64,000 nucleotides of DNA from the NCBI GenBank assembly GCA_030525455.1, contig JAUNER010000003.1, positions 54,943 through 118,942 of the forward strand, in the 5' to 3' direction. A program made the position numbers and the translations under genes. Positions 34,365 to 43,727 of the stretch are shown piece by piece (the first letter of the stretch is position 1; the number at the start of each line of letters is the position of its first letter). The notes beneath the pieces are model-generated. The model searched no databases, was not told where the DNA came from, and saw only the letters and a program-made list of their open reading frames with translations. The DNA comes from Akkermansia sp. (lineage in GTDB: Bacteria; Verrucomicrobiota; Verrucomicrobiia; Verrucomicrobiales; Akkermansiaceae).

Positions 34365-35261
34365 ATGAGTAAGTTTTTGCGAAAGCTTTGGATGATGGTA
34401 ATTCCTATTTTCTTTCTGTTTGGAGGGAATGTCATTGCCGCAGAGGGGGAAGCTCATCATGGCCTATCTCAGAGTGCTCCTGTTATTTTCGAATTGCCTT
34501 TGCCTGGTGGAATAGAAATTCCTTTTTCAAATTCCCTGATTATGCTTTTCTTGGCTGTGCTGACTATTAGTGTAGTTGTTTGGCTTGGTACTAAAAAAAT
34601 GGCTCTTATCCCCGGTAAAATGCAAAATGCGATTGAGTGGGTGGTTGAGTCATTGTATAGCTTTGTGGAAAGCTTAATTGGTCCTAAGTTGACGCAACGG
34701 TATTTTTGGTATTTCGGAACGGTATTTCTGCTTGTTTTAGTAAGTAACTACATGGGATTATTGCCAGGGGTTGGTACAATTACATATAACGGAGAGCCCT
34801 TGTTCCGTGGGGCAAATGCCGATATGAACGTGACGATGTTCTTGGGGTTCTCCTACGCAATTTTGTGGTTTGTTTGGAGTATTAGAGAGCAGGGAATAAA
34901 GCATTTTATTTTGCATTTGTTCGGACCAAAGGGAAATATGACTGGGTTCCTGAATATTGTGCTGATTCCTGTGTTTATTTTTGTGGGATGTGTGGAGGTG
35001 CTGAGTATTTGCATTCGTCCCATTGCTCTTGGGGCTCGTTTGTTTGGGAACGTCTATGCGGGGGAAACGATTATTGAAACAATGTCGTTGATGACGCCCG
35101 AAGTGGTTTGGAACGTATTTTGTATATTGCCTTTCTTGTTTATGGAGTTGTTGGTTGGGTTTATCCAAGCTCTCGTATTCTTATTGCTCACGGCAATTTT
35201 CTTGAAATTGCAGGTCGGTGATGAGGATGAATCGCATGAATCCACAGAAGAAGCTTCGTAA
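34365..35261 (+). CDS. atpB: F-type ATP synthase subunit a
   Basis: Proton channel subunit of the Fo sector. 298 residues. The N-terminus looks like a signal peptide (MSKFLRKLWMMVIPIFFLFGGNVIAA), as in several Gram-negative lineages. About five to six membrane helices follow. The essential Arg is in the helix IRPIALGARLFGNVYAGETI, the hallmark of subunit a. The C-terminal helix is FIQALVFLLLTAIFLKLQ. It is the first gene of the operon atpB-E-F-H-A-G-D-C, with no atpI. I see no convincing promoter in the 203 bp upstream, apart from a run of 11 A residues at 34278-34288. There is no Shine-Dalgarno. Confidence 0.95.
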   Translation: MSKFLRKLWMMVIPIFFLFGGNVIAAEGEAHHGLSQSAPVIFELPLPGGIEIPFSNSLIMLFLAVLTISVVVWLGTKKMALIPGKMQNAIEWVVESLYSFVESLIGPKLTQRYFWYFGTVFLLVLVSNYMGLLPGVGTITYNGEPLFRGANADMNVTMFLGFSYAILWFVWSIREQGIKHFILHLFGPKGNMTGFLNIVLIPVFIFVGCVEVLSICIRPIALGARLFGNVYAGETIIETMSLMTPEVVWNVFCILPFLFMELLVGFIQALVFLLLTAIFLKLQVGDEDESHESTEEAS

Positions 35262-35336
35262 AGAAAAAGATTTCCGCTTCGGACCATGGGCAAACTGTGG
35301 GGGAGCGAGTTCCAAAAACATAACAAAACAGATACA

Positions 35337-35561
35337 ATGATTGATCCATCCGTAATTAGTACATTGGCAGACGCCGGTATGGGGAATATCGGTTTAGGGC
35401 TTGTTACCATTGGTGCAGGTCTTGGCATTGGCTTGATTGGTTCTAAAGCCGCTGAGGCAACCGGTCGTAATCCCGGTGCATCAGGTAAGGTGCTTGTGAT
35501 TTCTATCGTGCTGGCCGCTCTTATCGAAGGTGTTGCCCTCTTGATTATTTTGGCTAAGTAA
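35337..35561 (+). CDS. atpE: F-type ATP synthase subunit c
   Basis: Rotor ring proteolipid, 74 residues from the ATG at 35337 (MIDPSVISTL). It has two membrane helices joined by the polar loop GRNP (43-46). The proton-binding carboxylate is Glu64 (AALIEGVALL). Neither helix carries the Gln/Ser-Thr ligands of Na+ type rings, so H+ coupling is expected. An upstream in-frame ATG (35286) would add 17 polar residues atypical for this family. A strong hairpin follows the stop codon. Confidence 0.94.
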   Translation: MIDPSVISTLADAGMGNIGLGLVTIGAGLGIGLIGSKAAEATGRNPGASGKVLVISIVLAALIEGVALLIILAK

Positions 35562-35571
35562 GCAATTAATT

Positions 35572-35607
35572 ATCACTCCGGTCGGGAATGTTATCGACCG
35601 GAGTGAT
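35572..35607 (+). other. Perfect 13-bp hairpin between atpE and atpF
   Basis: ATCACTCCGGTCG (35572-35584) and CGACCGGAGTGAT (35595-35607) form a perfect GC-rich stem with a 10-nt loop. It starts 10 bp after the atpE stop and has no U-run, so transcription should continue into atpF. A 3' stabiliser or processing site raising c-subunit output is the likeliest role. Confidence 0.65.
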
Positions 35608-35652
35608 TATGCGGTCAATGTGCGACCGGGTAAACAGGCACGTAAAAATACT

Positions 35653-36183
35653 ATGATGCAGAACTTCTTTTTAGCACAGTCCTGGAATCCATTTGAATCG
35701 TTTGGGGTGACTAGTTGGGAGCCATTCGTGGCTCATGCCGTGGCATTTATTCTGATGGTTGTTATTCTGCGTTGTCTGGCATTTAAGCCTGTCCAAAAAA
35801 TGCTGGAAGAACGTCGTCAACGTATCGCTGAGGGCGAAGAAATGCGTGAGGAAAGTGAACGAAAACTTGCTACTGTGAATGAACAGTCTCGTGAAATTTT
35901 AATTGAGGCCGGCGAAAAAGGTCAGCAACAAATTGATGCTGCTAAAAAAGCCGCCAATAAGCTTATGGAAGAGCAGGAAGCTAAGGCTTCCCTTCGTGCC
36001 GAAGAAATTATTGCTAAAGCCAAGGAGCTTGCTGAGCTGGAACAACAGCAAGAACGTGCCGCTCTTAGAAATCAGTTTGGTCAGCTTGTTGCCACGGCAA
36101 CAGCTCAAGTAACAGGGAAAATTCTTACGGACGAAGATCATCGTAGAATTAACCAAGAAGCAATCAACAGCTTAGATATTTAA
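35653..36183 (+). CDS. atpF: F-type ATP synthase subunit b
   Basis: Peripheral stalk subunit, 176 residues from the ATG at 35653 (a second ATG follows immediately at 35656). One membrane helix (about 22-40, FVAHAVAFILMVVILRCLAF) is followed by the family motif KPVQKMLEERRQRIAEG and a long charged coiled coil to the C-terminus. This is the usual AtpF layout, with N-terminal residues on the periplasmic side. An in-frame GTG at 35620 lies just after the intergenic hairpin and would add 11 unrelated basic residues. It follows atpE and precedes atpH by 25 bp, with no Shine-Dalgarno. Confidence 0.92.
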   Translation: MMQNFFLAQSWNPFESFGVTSWEPFVAHAVAFILMVVILRCLAFKPVQKMLEERRQRIAEGEEMREESERKLATVNEQSREILIEAGEKGQQQIDAAKKAANKLMEEQEAKASLRAEEIIAKAKELAELEQQQERAALRNQFGQLVATATAQVTGKILTDEDHRRINQEAINSLDI

Positions 36184-36208
36184 GTTTTCTTCGTTCCTAT
36201 TTTTTCGT

Positions 36209-36616
36209 ATGAAAATCGGCAAAGATACGCAGACTATGGCACGCAGACTATTCCGTCTGTGCTTAGATGGCGATACCTTGGTTGAGGACAATGTACGGCA
36301 TATTGCCTCTCAGATTGTGGCTCGCAAACCGCGTAATTATGTAGCATTACTGAATGCTTTTTATGAGCAGGTTCGCTATGCGGTTCAGCGTAGGACTGTG
36401 ACTATCGAGAGTGCTGTAACTCTCACAGATGATGAACGCCGTGCTATCTACGAAAAATTATCATCTAAGCATGGTGAAAATCTCTATTACCATTGGTTGG
36501 TGAATCCTGAACTTATCGGCGGCATTCGCATTCAAATTGGTGATGATGTGCGCGATGGTTCTGTAAAAGCCAGAATTGACCGATTGTCAGACATTGTTAG
36601 AAACCTTTCAAAATAA
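36209..36616 (+). CDS. atpH: F-type ATP synthase subunit delta (short form)
   Basis: Links F1 to the peripheral stalk. The C-terminal signature is intact: NPELIGGIRIQIGDDVRDGSVKARIDRLS, the OSCP/delta motif. At 135 residues it is about 40 shorter than typical delta (about 175-185), with the N-terminal six-helix domain reduced (ARRLFRLCLDGDTLVEDNVRHIA). The synteny between atpF and atpA makes the assignment firm despite the short length. It precedes atpA by 20 bp. Confidence 0.88.
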   Translation: MKIGKDTQTMARRLFRLCLDGDTLVEDNVRHIASQIVARKPRNYVALLNAFYEQVRYAVQRRTVTIESAVTLTDDERRAIYEKLSSKHGENLYYHWLVNPELIGGIRIQIGDDVRDGSVKARIDRLSDIVRNLSK

Positions 36617-36636
36617 TTTATTAACGTTACTTTCTC

Positions 36637-38169
36637 ATGAGCAATATACTTCAAGAACTTGAAGCCGAAATAAAAAAGGCAACGGCTTCTGTAAGTCAAG
36701 AAAACGTCGGGATAATCCGTTCCGTTGGGGATGGTGTGGCAAAGGTAGAAGGCCTTAGCAACGTGATGCTCAATGAAATGATTGAGTTCCCGGGTGGCGT
36801 GATGGGGTTAGCGATGAACCTGGAAGAGAACGAAGTGGGTGTCGTTATTCTGGGTGATAGTTCAAATTTGAAAGAAGGTCAGGAGGCTAAATGCACTGGT
36901 CGCTTGCTTTCTGTTCCGGTGGGTCGTTCTTTACTTGGGCGTGTTGTTAATACATTGGGTGAACCCATTGACGGCAAAGGCCCCATTCAGGCAGAAGCTT
37001 ATTATCCGGTAGAAAAGATTGCTTCGGGCATTATTTCTCGTCAGTCAGTTTCTGTTCCGGTTCAGACGGGGATTCTGCCGGTAGATGCAATGATTCCTAT
37101 TGGTCGTGGGCAACGTGAGTTGATTATTGGTGACCGTGCAACGGGGAAAACCGCCATTGCAATGGATACAATGATTGCTCAGGCTCAGCAAAATAAATTG
37201 GCTGAAGAAGGCAAACTCCCTGGTCACCAGCCATTGTATAACATCTATGTGGCTATTGGTCAGAAGCGTGCCAACGTTAGTCGCTTGGTGGCTAAGCTGG
37301 AAGAAACCGGGGCAATGAAGTACTCTATTGTGGTGGTTGCTTCTGCTTCTGATGCAGCTGCTATGCTGTATTTAGCCCCGTATGCAGGATGTGCGATGGG
37401 TGAGTTCTTTATGGATAATGGTGAAGATGCCTTGATTGTTTATGATGATTTATCTAAGCATGCTGTGGCATATCGTCAGTTGTCTCTTATTTTACGTCGT
37501 CCATCCGGTCGTGAAGCATATCCCGGTGACGTGTTCTATTTACATAGTCGTTTGTTGGAACGTGCTGCTCGCATTAATAAGGAACACGGTGGTGGTTCAT
37601 TGACAGCTCTGCCTATTATTGAGACTCAAGCTGGTGACGTTTCTGCCTACATTCCTACGAATGTGATTTCTATTACGGATGGTCAGATTTTCTTGGAAAC
37701 TGACTTATTCTACCAGGGTGTGCGTCCGGCTATCAACGTGGGGATTTCTGTATCTCGCGTGGGTTCATCTGCTCAGACTAAGATTATTAAGAAGCTGGCA
37801 GGGTCTGTTAAATTGGATTTGGCTCAGTTTACCGAACTTCAGGCATTTGCTCAATTTGGTTCTGATTTGGATGCTACTACAAAGGCAAAGCTGGCACGAG
37901 GTCAGCGCATTGTTGAGTTGTTTAAGCAGAATCAATACGAACCCAAGCCATTAGGCATTGAAGCTGCAGATTTGTATGCGATGCAGGAGGGGTATTTCGA
38001 TGATGTGCCTGTTGACCGCATTAAGGAATGCCAAACCGCTTGGGAACAGTATATGATGGATCAACAGGCTCCTCTTTTAGAAGAAATTTTGCAGGTTAAA
38101 GAGCTTACGCCTTCCGTTGCTGCCGGGTTGAAGTCTGCCATTGAGTCCTTTAAGTTAGGTTGGAAGTAA
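36637..38169 (+). CDS. atpA: F-type ATP synthase subunit alpha
   Basis: Regulatory nucleotide-binding subunit of F1. 510 residues with the P-loop GDRATGKT (in [17 protein letters not shown]), [16 protein letters not shown] (Walker B region), [24 protein letters not shown] with the ATP synthase alpha/beta signature, and [10 protein letters not shown]. The length and order of motifs are standard. The gene lies in the fixed order delta-alpha-gamma and is separated from atpG by 20 bp. There is no Shine-Dalgarno. Confidence 0.97.
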   Translation: MSNILQELEAEIKKATASVSQENVGIIRSVGDGVAKVEGLSNVMLNEMIEFPGGVMGLAMNLEENEVGVVILGDSSNLKEGQEAKCTGRLLSVPVGRSLLGRVVNTLGEPIDGKGPIQAEAYYPVEKIASGIISRQSVSVPVQTGILPVDAMIPIGRGQRELIIGDRATGKTAIAMDTMIAQAQQNKLAEEGKLPGHQPLYNIYVAIGQKRANVSRLVAKLEETGAMKYSIVVVASASDAAAMLYLAPYAGCAMGEFFMDNGEDALIVYDDLSKHAVAYRQLSLILRRPSGREAYPGDVFYLHSRLLERAARINKEHGGGSLTALPIIETQAGDVSAYIPTNVISITDGQIFLETDLFYQGVRPAINVGISVSRVGSSAQTKIIKKLAGSVKLDLAQFTELQAFAQFGSDLDATTKAKLARGQRIVELFKQNQYEPKPLGIEAADLYAMQEGYFDDVPVDRIKECQTAWEQYMMDQQAPLLEEILQVKELTPSVAAGLKSAIESFKLGWK

Positions 38170-38189
38170 CCCTTACATTCTAGATATCC

Positions 38190-39053
38190 ATGGGTAATCT
38201 GAGAGACATTCGCCGACGGATTAAGTCCGTCAAAAATACGTCCCAGATCACAAGGGCGATGCAGATGGTGGCATCTGCCAAGATGCGTCGTGCTCAGGAG
38301 CAGGCTGTCAAGGGCCGTTCTTATATCGGTGCATTGGCTGAGGTATTATATCATTTGCAGGATGAAATTGAGTCAAGTTCCAGCCCATTGATGCAGGTTC
38401 AGGGGGGGAAGGATTTGGTTCTCGTGGTCAATACGGATAGAGGGCTTTGTGGTGGTTTAAATGCTAACCTTTTGAAGCACGTTCGGGAGCAGGCTCCGAG
38501 TGATGCTATCTATGTGACTATTGGTAGAAAGCTGAATGCAACGTTTGCAAAATTGGGGGCTACTCTTGATGCTACATGGAGCATTAGTGACCCATTGAGT
38601 TTGGTTGAACTAAAGCCGATTTTTGATTTTATTATCAAAAAGTTTCGTGATGGTGAATACAGTCGCGTTTATGTGGCCTACTCAGAGTTTGTAAATACAA
38701 TGGTGCAGCGTCCGTCTATGAAGCAATTATTGCCCGTTGAACCGGAGGCTTTGAAAAAGGTAGTGAGCTCTGCCGAGGATGATGAGGTTGTTCATAAGTC
38801 ATTTTTACTAGAGCCCAATCCGGCTAAATTGCTGGATACTATTTTGCCATTGTATAGCTTCTATGGCCTGGTACAAATTGTTTTGGAAGCCAGAGCCTCT
38901 GAGCATTCTGCCAGAATGGTGGCTATGAAAGGTGCTACGGAAAATGCCAAAAACATCATCAGTGGCTTGACTCTCGATTACAATAAAGCTCGTCAAACTC
39001 AAATTACTAACGAATTGCTGGAAATTACCACCGCTATGCGTGCGATGGAATAA
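38190..39053 (+). CDS. atpG: F-type ATP synthase subunit gamma
   Basis: Central rotor shaft of F1. 287 residues, starting with MGNLRDIRRRIKSVKNTSQITRAMQMVASAKMRRAQ, the conserved N-terminal coiled-coil helix. It contains VVNTDRGLCGGLN and ends with the C-terminal helix EHSARMVAMKGATENAKNIISGLTLDYNKARQTQITNELLEITTAMRAM. Both helices of the antiparallel shaft are complete. It sits between atpA and atpD. Confidence 0.96.
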   Translation: MGNLRDIRRRIKSVKNTSQITRAMQMVASAKMRRAQEQAVKGRSYIGALAEVLYHLQDEIESSSSPLMQVQGGKDLVLVVNTDRGLCGGLNANLLKHVREQAPSDAIYVTIGRKLNATFAKLGATLDATWSISDPLSLVELKPIFDFIIKKFRDGEYSRVYVAYSEFVNTMVQRPSMKQLLPVEPEALKKVVSSAEDDEVVHKSFLLEPNPAKLLDTILPLYSFYGLVQIVLEARASEHSARMVAMKGATENAKNIISGLTLDYNKARQTQITNELLEITTAMRAME

Positions 39054-39093
39054 GCTAAAAGAATCTTTAAGTCTTCTAATCTCAATTTTATAA

Positions 39094-40527
<1,434 letters not shown>

Positions 40528-40551
40528 TAGTTGAATTATCGCCCGATTGCT

Positions 40552-40974
40552 ATGAGCATGGAATTTCAAATTATTACACCGGATGAAGTTGTTGTTTCAA
40601 CGAAGGTAGATTATATCTATTTGCCCGGTGCTCTGGGTGAAATGGGCGTTTTTGAACATCACACGGCACTTATTTCTTCTCTACAACCAGGCGAACTTCG
40701 CTTCAAGCCTATGGGTGAAGCGGAGCAGGCCCTGGTGGTGGGTACGGGCTTTGTGCAGGTGGATGACGATAAAGTTCTACTGGTGACGGATTTGGCTGTT
40801 AATTCTTCTCAGATTGATGAGCAGAGTGTAGAGCGGGCCATTGAAGAGGCTCAGAAGGCCTTGCAGGTACGCAATGAAATGACCCGTGAAGAGCAGGCTC
40901 TTTTTGAGGCAAATCTGGCCAAGCAGATTATCATGCTGAACTTTAAACGGAAAAATAAACGTCTTTCTCAATAA
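40552..40974 (+). CDS. atpC: F-type ATP synthase subunit epsilon
   Basis: Rotor foot and inhibitory subunit. About 140 residues: N-terminal beta-sandwich (MEFQIITPDEVVVSTKVDYIYLPGALGEMGVFEHHTALISSLQPGEL) and C-terminal helical hairpin (SVERAIEEAQKALQVRNEMTREEQALFEANLAKQI). The start at 40552 (MSMEF) or 40558 (MEF) fits the family. A TTG at 40531, right after the atpD stop, would add seven odd residues. Its stop codon TAA overlaps the ATG of the next gene by one base, which implies translational coupling. Confidence 0.92.
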   Translation: MSMEFQIITPDEVVVSTKVDYIYLPGALGEMGVFEHHTALISSLQPGELRFKPMGEAEQALVVGTGFVQVDDDKVLLVTDLAVNSSQIDEQSVERAIEEAQKALQVRNEMTREEQALFEANLAKQIIMLNFKRKNKRLSQ

Positions 40975-41531
40975 TGGTTATGACCCCCCCGTGGAATGAG
41001 GCATTTTTTGAGCTTTTTAGAGAGGCTGTGGCTCGCTATTATGCGGGCTGTCAGCGTGTGGAAACTCTCTTTACTGAGGGGGAATGTGAGTTCTTGTCTC
41101 AGCTCGGATGTGCTCCTCATGTCTTGTTTAACTGGGTTCAATTGTATTCAAAGTCGGGGAGTCCATCGCCTACAACTTGTTTGTTGTTGATGGCGGTTCG
41201 GCGAGACTTTATGAATCAGGAACAAGAGGGGGCTCCTTATTCCGGTGCAGCTGTGTTAGATAGACAGTTGCCGGCTTTTCGTGTTGAGTTTTCGGGTATG
41301 CCTTATTTACCACGTATTATTGCCAAAGCTCAGGCTTATTTACTCGGTGCTATGGGCAAGGACCTCGTTTTCCCTTGCGAAAATGACCAAAAGTTCTTGA
41401 GAGAGCATGGCGACATTGATTGCGTGGATTTCTTGAAATTGGTCTGGCTGACTAAAGCTGATTCCGCAAAAATTTACGATTTCGTCCGTGAAAATACCCC
41501 TAGTCATATTATTTCTTCAGAGGTGGAGTAA
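40974..41531 (+). CDS. DUF5069-like protein coupled to the ATP synthase operon
   Basis: 185 residues, soluble, no signal peptide. The second half (GMPYLPRIIAKAQAYLLGAMGKDLVFPCENDQKFLREHGDIDCVDFLKLVWLTKADSAKIYDFVRE) resembles the DUF5069 pattern (LPR...K..A.L.G..G.....CP.D..FL...G.D) known mainly from Verrucomicrobiota and relatives. The first half is mostly helical with several Cys. The start codon overlaps the atpC stop (TAATG), and the gene ends just before the operon terminator at 41594, so it belongs to the ATP synthase transcript. The function is unknown. A role in F1Fo assembly or regulation is only suggested by position. Confidence 0.65.
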   Translation: MVMTPPWNEAFFELFREAVARYYAGCQRVETLFTEGECEFLSQLGCAPHVLFNWVQLYSKSGSPSPTTCLLLMAVRRDFMNQEQEGAPYSGAAVLDRQLPAFRVEFSGMPYLPRIIAKAQAYLLGAMGKDLVFPCENDQKFLREHGDIDCVDFLKLVWLTKADSAKIYDFVRENTPSHIISSEVE

Positions 41532-41593
41532 AAGATTTGACTTAGTTTTCTGTTTGGTCTGAACCTAACATTTAAAAAAAATTGGATTTGGTG

Positions 41594-41626
41594 AAAAGGT
41601 GCTGTATTGTTAACAGCTCCTTTTTT
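41594..41626 (+). terminator. Intrinsic terminator of the ATP synthase operon
   Basis: AAAAGG-t-GCTGT (41594-41605) pairs with ACAGC-t-CCTTTT (41613-41624) across one T-T mismatch. The loop is 7 nt and the T-run ends at 41626. Confidence 0.8.
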
Positions 41627-41683
41627 GTACTCTTATCGTGTCGCATTTAATATTGCAACTTTCACGTATAGATAATAATAAGT

Positions 41684-41711
41684 ATTGCCATTGTGGGGGA
41701 TACATGGCAAT
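41684..41711. repeat. Inverted repeat upstream of the CDF transporter gene
   Basis: ATTGCCAT (41684-41691) and ATGGCAAT (41704-41711) are perfect arms with a 12-nt centre, 38 bp before the ATG at 41749. It could be a metal-regulator operator. A candidate -35 TTGCAA (41653-41658) lies upstream but the -10 is poor. Confidence 0.4.
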
Positions 41712-41748
41712 GTTTTGGAACTGACATCTATTCATTTCTCACTAATTT

Positions 41749-43209
41749 ATGGATAAAGTTGCACATCAGGAAAAATCACAGGCAGCGATGTCGTCTATTG
41801 TATGGTCGGCATTGTTGACCGGGATTAAAATTAGTGCAGGCATTGTCACTGGGAGTATAGGGATTATTTCTGAAGCATTGCATAGTGCCCTAGACTTGAT
41901 AGCAGCAGGGATGACATACGTGGCGGTACGAGTAGCGGCGAAACCGGCAGATGCAGAACATCCGTTTGGGCATGAGAAGGTAGAGAATCTTTCTGCATTG
42001 GCAGAAACAGTATTGTTATTTGCGACTTGTGCATGGATTGTGTGGGAGGCAGGCGAGCGGTTGCTTTATGGTGGTGAGCCCTTGGTGCTTACATGGTGGG
42101 CATTTGCGGTGGTGGCGATTTCGATGCTTATAGATATTAATCGTGCGGCAATGTTAAAGCGTGTGGCAAAAAAGCATAAAAGCCAAGCTTTAGAGGCAGA
42201 TGCCTTGCATTTTACGACAGATATTTGGTCGTCGGGCGTTGTGCTTTTGGGGTTGATTTGTGTATGGTGTGCAGAGTTTTTTCCGGTAGATTCGGATTTA
42301 GCGGAGTGTTTGAAGTTGGCAGACGCCATAGCGGCTTTGTTTGTAGCGGGGATAGTTTCATCGGTGGCTTATGATTTGGCTAAACGTTCTATCCACGCCC
42401 TCATGGACGGAGGGTCTAATGAATTGAGGAAAAGTATTTTAGAGCTACTTGGTACAGAAGTGTCGGATTACCCGGTACGTCGCATTCGATTGCGAGATAC
42501 AGGGACACGTGTGTTTATAGAGTTAGATGTGTTAGCCCCTGCGGAATTACATGTTTGTGATGCTCATGGCATAGCTGACTTATTTGAGCGTTTGGTCAAG
42601 CAACATGTACCGGAGGCAGATGTTATTGTGCATATTGAACCAAATAATGAAGAGCCGGAGAGGATGCACTATGAAGAGCTTATTCATAATTTGGCTCTGC
42701 GTTACCATTTACGAGCCCATAGTATTTACGAAGAGAAAATTGATGGGGAGAATGTGTATTTTATTGATGTGGAATTACCTGCTGAGATGTCGATAAATAA
42801 GGCAAATGAAATTGTTTTGCCTTTTAAAGAAAAGGTGAAAAATTTACTTCATGCCCAAGATGTGGTTTGTAGAATTGAACCTGATTCCAGAAAAACGAGT
42901 AATCAATACGCATTGCCCGGGGCAGACCGAGCCATGCTTCAGCAACTTATTTGCGATTCTTTAACTCATCATAAAGAAATAAAAGAAGTACTAGAAACCC
43001 GAGTTTACGACCAAGTTGGCTTAGTTGTCGTTTGTCATTGTTTGCTTGTAAAGGACGTTCCTCTACAAGAAAGCCATTTAATCGCAAAGCGGCTAGAATG
43101 TGGGATTGAGTCGGTTTTGCCCGGTGCGTTTATCAGGGTTATATTGTATGCACCGGATAATTCCACTCTTGAAGCACCTGGGTCAACTCCGCGAGAGGCA
43201 GACCAATAA
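41749..43209 (+). CDS. Cation diffusion facilitator (Zn-type) with extended C-terminus
   Basis: Inner-membrane divalent metal/H+ antiporter of the CDF family, 486 residues. The metal site uses HxxxD in two helices: His45/Asp49 (EALHSALDL) and His154/Asp158 (ALHFTTD), the pattern of Zn2+ transporters, where Fe/Mn types have Asp in the first position. HPFGHEKVENLSAL is the cytoplasmic family motif. After the first cytoplasmic ferredoxin-like domain (ends VIVHIEPN), about 180 further residues contain what look like two more copies of that domain (VVCRIEP and VILYAP endings). Single-domain CDFs are about 300 aa. The last 71 bp overlap maf on the other strand. It is probably monocistronic. Confidence 0.87.
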   Translation: MDKVAHQEKSQAAMSSIVWSALLTGIKISAGIVTGSIGIISEALHSALDLIAAGMTYVAVRVAAKPADAEHPFGHEKVENLSALAETVLLFATCAWIVWEAGERLLYGGEPLVLTWWAFAVVAISMLIDINRAAMLKRVAKKHKSQALEADALHFTTDIWSSGVVLLGLICVWCAEFFPVDSDLAECLKLADAIAALFVAGIVSSVAYDLAKRSIHALMDGGSNELRKSILELLGTEVSDYPVRRIRLRDTGTRVFIELDVLAPAELHVCDAHGIADLFERLVKQHVPEADVIVHIEPNNEEPERMHYEELIHNLALRYHLRAHSIYEEKIDGENVYFIDVELPAEMSINKANEIVLPFKEKVKNLLHAQDVVCRIEPDSRKTSNQYALPGADRAMLQQLICDSLTHHKEIKEVLETRVYDQVGLVVVCHCLLVKDVPLQESHLIAKRLECGIESVLPGAFIRVILYAPDNSTLEAPGSTPREADQ

Positions 43210-43717
43210 CGTTGTTTGTGTCGCCCTCGACGTTTTCAATAATCATTTCTCCGTGTTCTTGAAAAGCGTAGGCTCCTGCTTTGTCTAAGACATTGACGAG
43301 ATTTAGGTAATTTAAGATAACTTCGTCACTTAGTTGTTTAAATTGAACCTTGGTAAGTGGAGTGAGGTTTTTTTTACCCAATGGGGAAACTAGTGCCACT
43401 GCCGTGCAAACATAGTGAGTTTTCCCGGAGAGTCTGCGAAGCATTTGCTTGGCTTCAGCTAAATTAAGTGGTTTACCCAGTGGTTCTCCATCTAAAAAAA
43501 CGAGGGTATCTGCCCCAATAACAGTAGCGTAGGGGTGGTCTTTAAAGACAGCATCCGCCTTGGCTTGTGCATTGTGTAGGCACAGTTCCTGCGGAGATAA
43601 TTGAGCATCGAAAAGCTCAGGTGTTTCTTTACAGACGACGTTAAAGTCTACTCCAATTGTACTCAGCAGAGCCTTTCTGCGTGGCGATTGTGACGCTAAA
43701 ATAAGAGGCGGCAACAT
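43139..43717 (-). CDS. maf: Maf-family nucleoside triphosphate pyrophosphatase
   Basis: House-cleaning pyrophosphatase hydrolysing non-canonical or excess nucleotides (dTTP/UTP or m7GTP in characterised relatives). 192 residues with the opening LILASQSPRRKALLSTIGVDFNVV, the catalytic VIGADTLVFLDGEPLGKP, LSGKTHYVCTAVAL, and DKAGAYAFQEHGEMIIENVEGDTNNVIGLPL. The last two mark the dTTP/UTP (YhdE-like) subfamily. It starts 10 bp after ilvA on the same strand. Its 3' end overlaps the convergent CDF gene by 71 bp in a different frame. Confidence 0.93.
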   Translation of the reverse strand: MLPPLILASQSPRRKALLSTIGVDFNVVCKETPELFDAQLSPQELCLHNAQAKADAVFKDHPYATVIGADTLVFLDGEPLGKPLNLAEAKQMLRRLSGKTHYVCTAVALVSPLGKKNLTPLTKVQFKQLSDEVILNYLNLVNVLDKAGAYAFQEHGEMIIENVEGDTNNVIGLPLAELTQVLQEWNYPVHTI

Positions 43718-43727
43718 AATAATGGAA

